Shown: one piece after another, positions 43,360 through 52,645 of the stretch | Position numbering within the stretch: position 1 is the first letter of the stretch | Layout of the letters: each line of letters opens with the position of its first letter | Source of the DNA: Leptolyngbya sp. FACHB-321 | GTDB taxonomy: Bacteria; Cyanobacteriota; Cyanobacteriia; Leptolyngbyales; Leptolyngbyaceae | Direction of reading: 5' to 3' | NCBI RefSeq assembly: GCF_014695975.1 | Contig: NZ_JACJPI010000081.1 | Coordinates: 1 to 64,000 of the forward strand | Length of the DNA: 64,000 bases | Notes under the pieces: model-generated | The model's database searches: none | What the model was told of the DNA's origin: nothing | Seen by the model: only the letters and a program-made list of their open reading frames with translations | Translations under genes and position numbers: made by a program

Positions 43360-43920
43360 TTACGGGTCACGCGGAAATTGTTCGTCAACGAGGGCGGCAA
43401 CGTCTCGGGCAGCAACACGACTATAGCGGGTTTTCTCAGGCATGAAGACAACATGCGGTCCTGCTTTACACTGTTTCATGCAGCCTGTTCCCCGAAGCGT
43501 TACCTGATCGGTAAGGTTGCGATCGCTCAGAGCTGCTTCCAACGCATGACAAACCGCTTTACCGCCTCGCTTTAAACAATCAGACTTTTGGCAGACCAAA
43601 ATAGTAGCGCTGGCTGGACGCTCTGGTTTTGCAGGCAGCACTGGCTCTGCTTGCCCAGGAGCGACGGTGCTAATTCTAAAGGCTTTCAGCTTTGTAGGAT
43701 CAGCTTTATAGCCGCTTTTCTTTTCACCCCAAACTTGAATCCAGGCTCCAGGGACTAGGGTTGCACTTACTGAAGCACGTAATTCTTTTGCTAGCTTGAT
43801 GCAGTACTCGCCATCAGCCGTCATTAACCGCATGTACTTAGGCTTACCATCTTTAACGAGCAAGCTCAGAAATCGCCCTTCAAGATGCCATACCGCTACT
43901 GGTTGCGCTGGTTTACTCAT
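43360..43920 (-). CDS. thioredoxin-like [2Fe-2S] ferredoxin domain protein
   Basis: 186 residues. The N-terminal ~80 residues (VAVWHLEGRFLSLLVKDG, YIKLAK-like strands) are not recognised as a named domain. The C-terminal ~85 residues are a thioredoxin-like 2Fe-2S domain: ILVCQKSDCLKRGGKAVCHA, then LRGTGCMKQCKAGPHVVFMP, giving the four cluster cysteines (C-x4+-C ... C-x3-C). It is probably a cytosolic electron carrier of unknown partner. Monocistronic on the minus strand; start ATG 43920. Confidence 0.8.
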   Translation of the reverse strand: MSKPAQPVAVWHLEGRFLSLLVKDGKPKYMRLMTADGEYCIKLAKELRASVSATLVPGAWIQVWGEKKSGYKADPTKLKAFRISTVAPGQAEPVLPAKPERPASATILVCQKSDCLKRGGKAVCHALEAALSDRNLTDQVTLRGTGCMKQCKAGPHVVFMPEKTRYSRVAARDVAALVDEQFPRDP

Positions 43921-44253
43921 GATGTTTTCATAATGAAGCTCAACAATTTATTGAGAAACTTATTCAATAAACTCTAGCTCTAGCCTACAGCAAAACGCAT
44001 TCTTTGCCAGCCGTGTTTCTCTGCTGACCATGTCTCCGCTGACGATAACAGTGTGTTCTTTCACACTTATGCTTGCTCGCGTTCTGGTCTCACGGCTAGG
44101 TTTGAAGCCTCCTGAAAAGTATGTACATTAGAAACCGGGGGAGCAGGCGACCGCATGAAAGGATGAAGAAAGTATGCATTGACTAATCAATCACATCAGC
44201 TAAAACTTTTGCTGTAATGTATGAGACGCACAAAGTGAAAGCCATTTTAATCT
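43921..44253. other. 333-bp intergenic region, nothing recognised
   Basis: This lies between divergent genes. There is no repeat, RNA gene or reliable promoter consensus by eye. Confidence 0.5.
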
Positions 44254-44670
44254 ATGCCAGCGCTTGACTCTGAAAATCTCACTCTGGATGCAGCTCAAGG
44301 TATCCTTAACCAGTTTGTTTGCCTTGATCGATCGCCTGCCGTTATGCCTCAAGCGCCTCTGGTCCGGCAGGCAATTTTGCTCGTCGCAGCCCATTCTGAC
44401 TATCAGATATTAGGCATCTGTGCTGACACGATCGCTCAGGCAATGATCGCCCTAAAACGCTATCTGATAGCGTTGGGTTACGAGACAATGCCTGAAGTGC
44501 CTACCCTAGATGGTGCTGTTTATGTCAAATTCAACCCTAACCGCAATGGGTGTCATGTTGCTCCCTACAACGGTAACCATCGCGGTGTACTTATTTCTTG
44601 CCAGTCTGCCTATGATGGCGGCGTGAATGAAACCTTTGGGCATTTGCCGCTCGATCTATTTGACTGCTAA
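44254..44670 (+). CDS. DUF1824 family protein
   Basis: 138 residues. The middle (LVAAHSDYQILGICADTIAQ, about 47-66) and the C-terminal half (VYVKFNPNRNGCHVAPYNGN, then RGVLISCQSAYDGGVNETFG) are characteristic of DUF1824, a compact cyanobacteria/plastid-lineage family of unknown function. There is no signal peptide or membrane segment. A bidirectional terminator 133 bp downstream separates it from tRNA-Glu. Start ATG 44254. Confidence 0.82.
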   Translation: MPALDSENLTLDAAQGILNQFVCLDRSPAVMPQAPLVRQAILLVAAHSDYQILGICADTIAQAMIALKRYLIALGYETMPEVPTLDGAVYVKFNPNRNGCHVAPYNGNHRGVLISCQSAYDGGVNETFGHLPLDLFDC

Positions 44671-44802
44671 AGGTTGGACCACCCTGGATAGGTGTAATGC
44701 AGCTTCTAACGTTAAGACACTGAATCGTAGACGTACTGCTGTCTAAGTAAGAACTGTCGTATACCCCTACAAACGCCTTCTGCTGAACGCAGATCTTTAA
44801 AT

Positions 44803-44836
44803 AAAAAAGGGAGAGCTATTAAGCTCTCCCTTTTTT
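44803..44836. terminator. bidirectional intrinsic terminator
   Basis: AAAAAAGGGAGAGCT (44803-44817) and its exact complement AGCTCTCCCTTTTTT (44822-44836) form a 15-bp stem around a 4-base loop, with T-runs on both strands. It lies between the DUF1824 gene (+) and tRNA-Glu (-) and can serve both. Confidence 0.92.
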
Positions 44837-44847
44837 AGTCTTTCCGA

Positions 44848-44920
44848 TACCCCCAGGGGAATTCGAATCCCCGTCGCCTCCGTGAAAGGGAGGTGTCCTA
44901 GGCCTCTAGACGATGGGGGC
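44848..44920 (-). tRNA. tRNA-Glu (anticodon UUC)
   Basis: 73 nt on the minus strand from GCCCCCATCGTCTAGAGGCC to GGGGGTA. Acceptor GCCCCCA pairs with TGGGGGT (G1-U72, as in plastid tRNA-Glu). The anticodon loop CCCTTTCACGG holds TTC. The T-loop is GATTCGAATTC. In cyanobacteria this tRNA also supplies glutamate for tetrapyrrole synthesis. CCA is not encoded. Confidence 0.95.
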
Positions 44921-45053
44921 GTATTGACCAGACCTTTATAAGAATAACGAACACTGCTGCGTTTGTCAACCTAGACTCACACGTTATAACCAGACCATGA
45001 GGACATTGTGTGATGCGTGGCGGCGTTCCTTACCTAATGTGGGGTTGTGCGGA

Positions 45054-45332
45054 TCAAGCAAGATCTTTAGAGTTGCGTAGACGAATCAACCGCCGCCGCA
45101 TTTGGGGGGAGGCTTCAGTCTCAGACAGCTCGTTAGCGGCAACCTCAATTTGAATTGGCTCTAGATACTCATCTGTACCGCAAGTAAAAGCATCAATGAG
45201 CAGTTCTAGAAGACGATCGCGATCGTTCAATGCATCCTTCTCCTCAATTAGCCTAAATTTGAGATGGATTTCGCATTCGTAGACACCTACCTCAGGAACG
45301 GTGGGCGGCTGACACTCTAAATCGTGGTTCAT
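45054..45332 (-). CDS. Npun_R1517-like small regulatory protein
   Basis: 92 residues, acidic N-terminal half and basic C-terminal end. The segments VPEVGVYECEIHLKFRLIEE and SPQMRRRLIRLRN resemble the small cyanobacterial family annotated from Npun_R1517 as a heterocyst-differentiation regulator. This rests on remembered similarity, so the name is tentative, and presence of the gene does not show that this strain forms heterocysts. No DNA-binding motif is obvious. Followed upstream by a 940-bp gene-free region. Confidence 0.55.
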   Translation of the reverse strand: MNHDLECQPPTVPEVGVYECEIHLKFRLIEEKDALNDRDRLLELLIDAFTCGTDEYLEPIQIEVAANELSETEASPQMRRRLIRLRNSKDLA

Positions 45333-46270
45333 TGTTGAGGTGACTCGCTAGCACTGCAAAGAAAATTCAGGTTACACACGACCAACCTTTCGTTGGACAT
45401 TTTGAGTGGTTTGAGCAACTACTTCCAGTAGAAACCTTTCACTACATTGCAAAGCTAACATCCCCACAAAATAACTCAAATCCGCTAAATAGCTGAACTT
45501 GAAGTTGCTTGTTCTAGGGGTTATTCCTAACTTTAAACCTGCTTTGCAAACTCTTCATAATTGCAATTAGCAGACCTTTAAAGTAAACCTTCTTGGAACT
45601 AATCTTGCTATCGAAGCAATTGACCTGGGGCTGCTATAAAGATCCTTTAGAAGGTGGTTAGAGAGTTGAAGAGTGCTACGTCAGAAGCTGCATCGCAGTT
45701 TTTTTCTGGCAATGTTGGTTAGTGCTTCAGTAATAGCGAGGCTTGCATTGTGGTCAAAGGATACATTAAGTGGCTACGTGTCAGTCGCTTCAGAGCCGTG
45801 AAGATAAATGAATGAAGAATTAATTCTTACCTTTGAAGTAAACATTAATCTTTAAGAATGAGCTTAATGTTTACTTCTGAGCAGGTATAAAATTGCTGTT
45901 TGAACTTTAAGTATACAAACCCTTGTTGAATACCTTTGCTTGGTAGAAAACCTAGAAAATATACCGAGAATGAATCGTGAAATAATTTGTTCTGCACTGT
46001 TTTCGCTGTTTGGCATAAGCTCAAAGTGATAATTTGTTGCTGCTAATTTGGCATTTTTTCATACCTGCTGTACTGAGATATGCTTGTGTTTAGCACACTT
46101 AACAAGCTGCTTCCGCTATCAGTCATTCTAAGCTTGAAAGCTCAGTACGCTGCTGCGAGCGTAGAGTGCTAGAAGGGCTACGTGTACTCGGTGCTTAGAT
46201 AGGTGTTTCAAGAAATGGTACGCAGACAAAAAAGGCTATAGATTAGAGAAAAGGTGAAGGCGAGGCAACT
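45333..46270. other. 938-bp intergenic region with hairpin and palindrome
   Basis: This is the longest gene-free stretch of the window. No frame has coding character. It holds a palindrome AAGAATTAATTCTT (45815-45828) and a strong hairpin at 45835-45877. It could contain a non-coding RNA or a complex promoter for the gene at 46271. Confidence 0.6.
45835..45877. promoter_or_regulatory. perfect 14-bp inverted repeat (operator or RNA hairpin)
   Basis: GAAGTAAACATTAA (45835-45848) and TTAATGTTTACTTC (45864-45877) are exact complements with a 15-base spacer. A TATAAA-like box follows about eight bases downstream (GGTATAAAATTG). There is no T-run, so a terminator is less likely than a regulator binding site or structured RNA. 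Confidence 0.5.
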
Positions 46271-46897
46271 GTGGAAAACGATCGAGCATCTCAGCTTGTA
46301 GCAGGCAGCTATTCTGAAGCATCGGAAGACGGTGTTTTGCAGAGTGCAAACGTTGATCCAACGGCTTCACTTTTCAAGCTTTCGCCACTGATTCGGCTGA
46401 CGCTGTTGCTCTTGTACGTGTCTTTAACGCTACCGTTGCCGTTTCTAGCAGACATGACGGTAGCCGTAGTACCATCCCCACTTTTATGGGTAGGCATTGG
46501 CTTGGGTGGCATCTTGCTGTATGCCGCGTTAAGTGAACGGGTTGTACTTGATAGCAACGGCATTCAAGTAACCTATGCTGCTTGGGTGCCGCGTTTCTTT
46601 CGTCAAGGGTGGTCGTTACCGTGGGCAGGCGTAACAGCATTGAAGCCCCGTTCTACTGGGCAGGGCGGACTAGTTTACTATCTCCTAAGTAAGTCGGGAA
46701 AGGCATATCTTTTACCGATGCGGGTTGCTGGTTTCAACCGTATGGTACAGCGAGTGCAAGCGGAAACGAACATTGACATGGCTGATGTGCGTCCACTCGC
46801 GCAACCCTGGATGTACTTCATTCTGCTTGGCTGTACGGTGCTGTTGCTAGCAATTGATGCCTGGACGATCGTGACCGCTTTAAGCCAGACGGTATAA
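46271..46897 (+). CDS. membrane protein with PH-like central domain
   Basis: 208 residues. Two N-terminal transmembrane helices (about 40-60 and 65-85) precede a beta-rich region (RVVLDSNGIQVTY ... GWSLPWAGVTALKPRS ... AYLLPMRVAGFNRMV, about 90-165) that resembles bacterial PH-domain membrane proteins. A final transmembrane helix follows (YFILLGCTVLLLAIDAWTIV). The function is unknown. It is followed 75 bp later, on the same strand, by an ABC ATPase lacking any other membrane partner. GTG start at 46271 with AAGGCGAG upstream. Confidence 0.65.
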   Translation: MENDRASQLVAGSYSEASEDGVLQSANVDPTASLFKLSPLIRLTLLLLYVSLTLPLPFLADMTVAVVPSPLLWVGIGLGGILLYAALSERVVLDSNGIQVTYAAWVPRFFRQGWSLPWAGVTALKPRSTGQGGLVYYLLSKSGKAYLLPMRVAGFNRMVQRVQAETNIDMADVRPLAQPWMYFILLGCTVLLLAIDAWTIVTALSQTV

Positions 46898-46972
46898 GCA
46901 TTGATGAGTGCGATTAGCGCTGTTTCTCACGCTGACGATAAACTGGGCAAGAGCCTTCGAGAGCGGTAACTA

Positions 46973-47770
46973 ATGCACACTGCCCGTACTAACCAGCTTG
47001 ACGTGAAGCAGGTGAGCCTTGCGTCTGGAATTATTGCGTCTGCCAAACATCGACAGCGCTCCACAGTGTTTGCTGAGACTCATTATTTGCTGAAGGACAT
47101 CTCGTTTGAAACAGTTCAGGGCGATCGCATTGCGATCGTTGGGGCTTCAGGCTCAGGCAAAACATCGTTGCTACGGTTGTTAAATCGATTGAGTGAGCCA
47201 ACGAGTGGTGTGATTCTCTTCAACCAGAAGGCGCTGACTCAAATACCGACGCTGACCTTACGACAGCAGATTGTGCTGGTGCTACAAGAATCAAAGCTCC
47301 TGGGTATGACGGTGCAGCAAGCCTTGGAATATCCGCTCGTGCTCCGTCAACTGCCGAAACAGGCGATTCGAGAGCGGGTGCAAAAATGGAGCGATCGCCT
47401 GCACATTCCCTCAGCGTGGCTGTCTCGTACAGAGCTACAGCTTTCGGTAGGGCAACGCCAACTGGTGGCGATCGTCCGTGCGCTGGTGACAGAACCTAGC
47501 GTGCTGCTGCTTGATGAACCCATGTCTGCGTTAGATGTCGGTCGGAGTGAGTTGCTTTTGAATGTATTTAGGGACACCACGCAAGTAAACGGTATGACGG
47601 TCTTGATGGTGAACCATCAACTGGAGCTGGCAGAGCAAGGTTGCGATCGTGTCCTTTACCTTGAGCAAGGGCGGTTGCTGCAAGACATTCCAGCTACGCA
47701 GATGGACTGGCAAGCTCTCAGGCAAGCTCTCGTGCAAGCAGAGGCACAGGAGGCAGAAGAGTGGAGTTGA
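46973..47770 (+). CDS. ABC transporter ATP-binding protein without an obvious permease
   Basis: 265-residue nucleotide-binding domain: Walker A VGASGSGKTSLLRL (about 57-70), Q-loop VLVLQESKLLG, signature LSVGQRQLVAIVRAL (variant of LSGGQ), Walker B VLLLDEPMSALD and H-loop VLMVNHQLE. It resembles PhoC/FetA-type ATPases (YbbL). The only nearby membrane protein is the upstream 208-residue PH-like one, which is not a known ABC permease. Start ATG 46973. Confidence 0.83.
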   Translation: MHTARTNQLDVKQVSLASGIIASAKHRQRSTVFAETHYLLKDISFETVQGDRIAIVGASGSGKTSLLRLLNRLSEPTSGVILFNQKALTQIPTLTLRQQIVLVLQESKLLGMTVQQALEYPLVLRQLPKQAIRERVQKWSDRLHIPSAWLSRTELQLSVGQRQLVAIVRALVTEPSVLLLDEPMSALDVGRSELLLNVFRDTTQVNGMTVLMVNHQLELAEQGCDRVLYLEQGRLLQDIPATQMDWQALRQALVQAEAQEAEEWS

Positions 47771-47840
47771 GAGAACGCCTTGCAACTATTGAGAAACAGC
47801 AGTTATAGAGAAGCAGCCATATTAATAAACCGCTTAAAGC

Positions 47841-47876
47841 AAAGAGGCGCTCACTGGCAAGCAGGAGCGCCTCTTT
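47841..47876. terminator. bidirectional terminator between ABC ATPase gene and glnB
   Basis: AAAGAGGCGCTC (47841-47852) and GAGCGCCTCTTT (47865-47876) form a perfect 12-bp stem with a 12-base loop between convergent genes. Confidence 0.85.
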
Positions 47877-47951
47877 CTAAGACGAGTGGAGCCACTTAAA
47901 AGCAGACCCACATCGTCGATCGCCAAGCAGATGCAAGGCGTGACCGTTAAA

Positions 47952-48308
<357 letters not shown>

Positions 48309-48338
48309 TTAGCTACTCGGTCTTCTCTAGCAAAACAC

Positions 48339-48381
48339 TTTCTATCACCGTCAAAAGCGTGTGTTTTGTAAACTGAGATAC
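48339..48381 (-). promoter_or_regulatory. NtcA-activated promoter of glnB
   Basis: On the minus strand GTATCTCAGTTTAC (48381-48368) is a perfect GTA-N8-TAC NtcA box. Twenty-three bases later comes TAGAAA (48344-48339), close to the TAN3T -10 element expected at this spacing. The box is about 78 bp upstream of the glnB start. NtcA control of glnB is established in several cyanobacteria. Confidence 0.8.
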
Positions 48382-48471
48382 AATTCCTGACCAGCACAAG
48401 CAAAGCTTGTTGGCAAGAGCGTGATCAATCAGCTCTTGCTATCTCAGCGCTCTGCCTTGTGCCGCTAACCG

Positions 48472-49041
48472 TTAGCGTGATGGCAGTAACGGACGCACAA
48501 TTAGAAAGCCGGTGCCAAATGCTGTCACAACAATAAAGCAGATGACGATCGCCAGCCACCAACCACCCATTTTTTCGGCGTTTCGCTCTGTTTTAGACCC
48601 ATGACGCGGTTTTGCTTCTTGTTCTGTAAACAGAGACTTGGGTGCCGTCGATCTGGGATCTATTTGATCGGGCGCGATCGCATCGGTACCATGAGGCGGT
48701 GCAGCAGGCGGGTTTTGAAAGTGTAGTTCTAGCCCTTGCAGCGAAGACGAGGATGCCGGTAGCGTCGGCGTTGGCAGATGAGCATCTGCCACTTGGCGAA
48801 GCTGAAGCGCAGACTGCACAACCCGCTCGATCTCTAGACGCAACTGCTGATTTTGGTGCGTCAACTGCTGGTTTTGCTGGGTTAGCGACTCCATTTTTAC
48901 CTGGGTCGCTTTCAGTTCGGTCGCAACTTCTCGATAGAGCGAAATGGGCACCGATGGTGAATGGGGATTGGCTGGAGTTTTTGGAGAACTAGCAGTTTGA
49001 GCCTTTCGCAGAGGCTGCTTGGCGTTTATTCTAGAGGTCAT
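48472..49041 (-). CDS. coiled-coil protein with C-terminal transmembrane helix
   Basis: 189 residues, unknown function. A Gln/Leu-rich coiled coil (VATELKATQVKMESLTQQNQ, then QLRLEIERVVQSALQLRQV, about 38-85) is followed by a Pro/Ser-rich disordered stretch and one transmembrane helix near the C-terminus (LAIVICFIVVTAFGTGFLIV, about 165-184). It is therefore tail-anchored with a cytosolic coiled coil. It is transcribed toward glnB. Confidence 0.6.
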   Translation of the reverse strand: MTSRINAKQPLRKAQTASSPKTPANPHSPSVPISLYREVATELKATQVKMESLTQQNQQLTHQNQQLRLEIERVVQSALQLRQVADAHLPTPTLPASSSSLQGLELHFQNPPAAPPHGTDAIAPDQIDPRSTAPKSLFTEQEAKPRHGSKTERNAEKMGGWWLAIVICFIVVTAFGTGFLIVRPLLPSR

Positions 49042-49160
49042 AGGTCTATGTCTGAACGCGAGAGTCGATAAGCTACGCTCACAATAGCCGCAATTAGGGT
49101 AATCGAAGCGGATTTTACCAAGAAATTCTCAAAAAGCTAGAAACATTTTTACGCACGACC

Positions 49161-49598
49161 ATGAGCCACCCCGAAACACAACCGTTTTCCACTGCTGAAT
49201 TGAATGTTCAGACCCAAGCCGACGAACCGAAGTACGGCGAACGTTTGATTACCGAAGGCAAGCTTATTACCTTTCCCAATCCCAGGATCGGGCGACGATA
49301 TGATATCCATATCACGCTGCCAGAATTTACCTGCAAGTGCCCCTTTTCTGGCTATCCAGACTTTGCAACGATTTACCTCAGTTACGTGCCGAACCAGCGG
49401 GTTGTGGAACTGAAGGCAATCAAGCTCTACATCAATAGCTACCGCGATCGCTATATCTCTCACGAAGAATCGGTCAACCAAATTCTGGATGACTTCGTTG
49501 CTGCCTGCGATCCCCTAGAGGTCAAAATCAAAGGCGATTTCTTGCCACGTGGGAATGTGCATACGGTGATCGAGGTGGCGCACAAGAAAGAGGTGTAG
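49161..49598 (+). CDS. queF: NADPH-dependent 7-cyano-7-deazaguanine reductase
   Basis: 145-residue type I QueF, which reduces preQ0 to preQ1 for queuosine tRNA modification. The catalytic Cys60 and Asp are in FTCKCPFSGYPDFATI. The NADPH motif region is ELKAIKLYINSYRDRYISHE, and the C-terminal strand GDFLPRGN. Length matches the single-domain (B. subtilis-type) enzyme. No preQ1 riboswitch was found upstream, and other que genes are absent from the window. Confidence 0.95.
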   Translation: MSHPETQPFSTAELNVQTQADEPKYGERLITEGKLITFPNPRIGRRYDIHITLPEFTCKCPFSGYPDFATIYLSYVPNQRVVELKAIKLYINSYRDRYISHEESVNQILDDFVAACDPLEVKIKGDFLPRGNVHTVIEVAHKKEV

Positions 49599-49701
49599 AT
49601 TCAGAATCTGGTCAACTTTTCCTGCTGAAAGTCCTGATGGGACGATTGCGATTACTGCTTATCACGTTGACTTGTGAAGCCCAACATAGAGCAGACAATA
49701 G

Positions 49702-51213
49702 CTACAGTTCCTTTGCCACAGGGTGTGGATTAGCTTTACGTCGATTCAAATCGAGTTTGGCGCGGAGTTCGTCTTTGATGCGGTTGAGGATGGAGGTTTC
49801 GTCGAGGGAGGCAAGAATGCGGGTAACGACGGCTTTCGGTCCATCGTCTCCCCAGGAGGCACCGTTGGCGAGGTAGGCTTTAGTGACTTGCCCGATCGCA
49901 TACGTTGAGACACCTGCAACGCCCGCCTGGGTCAGAGCGACCGACATATAAGCTCCGAGGGATACACCACCTGTTGCAGGTGCCGCTAAACCGAGCAGAC
50001 TTTTCAACGAACCAAGTCCCAGCGTTGCCAGCAGTTCACCAGCTGTTACACCACCCATTGCCAGGGCAATTTTTTGCAACAGGCTGATGGCACCGTGCTG
50101 GGTCATGCTAATGCCATACAGCTTGGAGAGAGAAAGGATCATCGCGACATCGATCACGGCGCTGCTGAGGATGTCAACGACGGTAATGGGATTGAGGGCG
50201 ATCGCCACTGATTTCGTAATCACACCATTCCAGATCACGCGATCAGCACTCTGATTGCGGATAACCATTTTGCGATCGACCAGGCGCTCGTTTACATCGT
50301 CGGCAAACAGCATCGTGTTAAGGGCAACGAGTGCTTTGCCTTCGCGATAGAGAATTTCGAGAATTTTTAGCTTGAGTTCGTCGATTTGAGGTTCGCCTGT
50401 GCTGAGTTGTGCGGCGACGCGACCATCGGGACGGCGAATAGCCTTTGCCTGTAGCGGTGATGCGGCTGCCATGACAATTTCATCGGGGGAGAGCAGTTCG
50501 CGCACGCGCTCGTCTCGAATTTTGTGGTAGATGGCAAGGCGATCCGCATCGGGATATTGGTCAATTTTGTTGAACACCAGGAGGATCGGCTTGCTGGCAT
50601 CACGTAATTCCGACAATGCCTGGTATTCCACCTTCGTCATGTCGCCTGCAATCAGAAATAGGATCAAGTCTGCTTGCTTTGCAACCTGCCGCGCCAGGGC
50701 TTCTCTCGCTTCGCCATTGACTTCATCAATGCCGGGAGTGTCAATGAGTTCAATGTGAGAGTCACCAACGCTAGGTAGGGCAACGCGCAGAATAGGACGG
50801 TTGCTACCAGCAATGGCTTCGCGCTTGATGTTCCAGCTTGCAGTTTGAGAGTCACGGGTGACGCCATGAATGGGTCCCGTTTCAAAGACCCGATCGCCCA
50901 GTAAGGCATTCAGCAAGGATGACTTACCACGTCCCACCATCCCAAAAACGGCAATGTGAACAACTTGGCGATCGAGCTTGTCTAGCAGCGATTCGAGGCC
51001 ACCAATTTCTGGCTCTAGTCCACGCCGCTCTTGAGGGGTCAAGTCCAGATTCTCGACCAGATCGTGAAGTGCCTTTTGAGCTTGTTTATAGTTTAATTCT
51101 GCTTGAATGTCTTCAAAGCCCAGAATGGCTTCGTCAAGCTCCTGACTAAATTGGCTGAAGCTTGACGGATGGGGGCTTTGAGGCGCGCCTAGCGCTGGAG
51201 CTGGCTCAGACAT
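49702..51213 (-). CDS. membrane-associated GTPase with C-terminal DUF697-like domain
   Basis: About 503 residues. The N-terminal Era/dynamin-like GTPase has G1 FGMVGRGKSSLLNALLG (about 90), a Thr for G2 in GVTRDSQ, G3 IELIDTPGIDEV, and G4 LVFNKIDQYP. The C-terminal ~190 residues are hydrophobic with Gly/Ala-rich helices (VDILSSAVIDVAMILSLSKL, LLGLAAPATGGVSLGAYMSV), like the YcjF/DUF697 domain. It likely acts at a membrane. ATG 51213 is preferred over TTG 51225. It is the last of four minus-strand membrane-related genes. Confidence 0.82.
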   Translation of the reverse strand: MSEPAPALGAPQSPHPSSFSQFSQELDEAILGFEDIQAELNYKQAQKALHDLVENLDLTPQERRGLEPEIGGLESLLDKLDRQVVHIAVFGMVGRGKSSLLNALLGDRVFETGPIHGVTRDSQTASWNIKREAIAGSNRPILRVALPSVGDSHIELIDTPGIDEVNGEAREALARQVAKQADLILFLIAGDMTKVEYQALSELRDASKPILLVFNKIDQYPDADRLAIYHKIRDERVRELLSPDEIVMAAASPLQAKAIRRPDGRVAAQLSTGEPQIDELKLKILEILYREGKALVALNTMLFADDVNERLVDRKMVIRNQSADRVIWNGVITKSVAIALNPITVVDILSSAVIDVAMILSLSKLYGISMTQHGAISLLQKIALAMGGVTAGELLATLGLGSLKSLLGLAAPATGGVSLGAYMSVALTQAGVAGVSTYAIGQVTKAYLANGASWGDDGPKAVVTRILASLDETSILNRIKDELRAKLDLNRRKANPHPVAKEL

Positions 51214-51308
51214 AGGTGACAACAAGCAGTTGAGTACGGCTAGTAGCGTGCTTCCATCCTAGCGATTTAGTGGAGGCTAGGAAAAAGGGTTTGCTTGATT
51301 CCTTGCTG

Positions 51309-51965
51309 CTATGGCTGGTCAGGAGGCAATTGGGTCTCAGGATGCTCGTCTGAGTCTAGGCTCTGGTGTTCTGCTAGGGGGCGATCGAGTTGGTTGAGTG
51401 TGTTCCGAATGGCAGGTGGGTTAGGATTGGACGATCGCGATCGCTCGACTCTTGTTAAGGGTTCTACCCTCTTTTCACTCATGCGTCCGTCCGGTAAGGG
51501 TTGGCTGATTCGTTCGCTTTCTCGCAGAGCTGGGCTAAAGTCAGTTGCACTACGGGGGGATGGCAGTCGATCGACGGGACGACGAGGTGTAGACGGTTTG
51601 GGCGATCGTGTAAACGTTCTCCAGGCAGCTTTAATGCCAACAACGACACTGCGGGTGCTGGACTGGATACGCTGTGTTTGTTGGCGCACGTCGCTTAAGC
51701 TCTGGTCTACTTGTTTTACTACCTGACCAGCACTCTGCACCCCTTCGCTGACATCCTCTGTCAAGTCGCTGATCTCCAAACCAGTGAGGCGAATTGCCTG
51801 TAGAGTGGGCGGAAATTCGCGTCGCAGGGTATCAAACAGCTTTTCAGCACTGCGGGAGGCACGTGCAAGCTCTCTCAGCGCTGGAATAGCTACTACCAGC
51901 ACGATCGTCAGGCTGACCGTGACAAACAACAGAGACAGTACTAGCCAGAACAAGGGATCAGTCAC
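51309..51965 (-). CDS. DUF948-like membrane protein
   Basis: 218 residues. One N-terminal transmembrane helix (PLFWLVLSLLFVTVSLTIVLVV) is followed by long amphipathic helices (LISDLTEDVSEGVQSAG-type heptads, QVVKQVDQSLSDVRQQTQRI) as in DUF948/YtxG-like proteins. A basic, Ser/Pro-rich disordered tail follows from about 120. It lies nine bases after the YtxH gene on the same strand, which is a common pairing in Gram-positives and cyanobacteria. Function unknown; possibly envelope stress. Confidence 0.75.
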   Translation of the reverse strand: MTDPLFWLVLSLLFVTVSLTIVLVVAIPALRELARASRSAEKLFDTLRREFPPTLQAIRLTGLEISDLTEDVSEGVQSAGQVVKQVDQSLSDVRQQTQRIQSSTRSVVVGIKAAWRTFTRSPKPSTPRRPVDRLPSPRSATDFSPALRESERISQPLPDGRMSEKRVEPLTRVERSRSSNPNPPAIRNTLNQLDRPLAEHQSLDSDEHPETQLPPDQP

Positions 51966-51973
51966 AGGTTTGC

Positions 51974-52327
51974 CTAGCGCAAATTATCGTGAACAGGCGG
52001 TTCGATATCAGGCGATCGCCTGAAGTCAACCGTCTCTAGCATCTGCTGCTCTTGCTGAGATGCTTCTAGCCCTGCGGCGATCGACTCTCGCAGCCGCACT
52101 AACGTACCATCCCAATTTCGGAGTGCTGATTCAGACAGGCGATCCGCTTGTAGCTGCACGCTGCTCGACAGATCTTCTGCCAGTTCAGGGAGGGCATCGG
52201 CTGATTTTTTCAAGAACTGACGGGTCTCACGCCCTGCACGAGGGGCTAATAAAATGCCAGTTAGGGTGCCGATCGCAGTCCCAACCAGCAATCCTCCTAA
52301 AAACGCGCCAGAGCGATTGTTTGACAT
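51974..52327 (-). CDS. YtxH domain protein
   Basis: 117 residues from the chosen ATG. The Gly-rich helix GAFLGGLLVGTAIGTLTGILLAPRAGRETR is the YtxH signature, followed by amphipathic helices (AEDLSSSVQLQADRLSESAL). ATG at 52325-52327 has AAGGGA about 11 bases upstream; an extension to 52396 would precede the conserved start. It is apparently in an operon with the DUF948 gene. Confidence 0.82.
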   Translation of the reverse strand: MSNNRSGAFLGGLLVGTAIGTLTGILLAPRAGRETRQFLKKSADALPELAEDLSSSVQLQADRLSESALRNWDGTLVRLRESIAAGLEASQQEQQMLETVDFRRSPDIEPPVHDNLR

Positions 52328-52645
52328 CGTTTGCTTTTTCCCTTTCTTTATAATTTGCGACGATAGCCCATTGCTACTACTTGCTAAACCGCTCATTTGG
52401 ACAGTACGACTGTTAGCAACGTGTTTAGTCTACAGCCGCCGCTGACAGTAACGGAGAGCCATAAATAACCAACAGACTGATGACCAACAGGTTAAACAAA
52501 CACAGTAGCCATGACACTGGCTTGGCTTGTCCCCTCTAATCTACCCCAACAATACCTCAATCATTTGTCGTCTGTGCATGAGGACTGTCAGCGGAGCGCT
52601 AGCAGACACTTGCCAAATGCTTGCCTCCTTACGACGCGCCACACT

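Noticed and set aside
49042-49160. preQ1 riboswitch upstream of queF
   Set aside because: No H-type pseudoknot pattern or conserved A-rich tail was visible.
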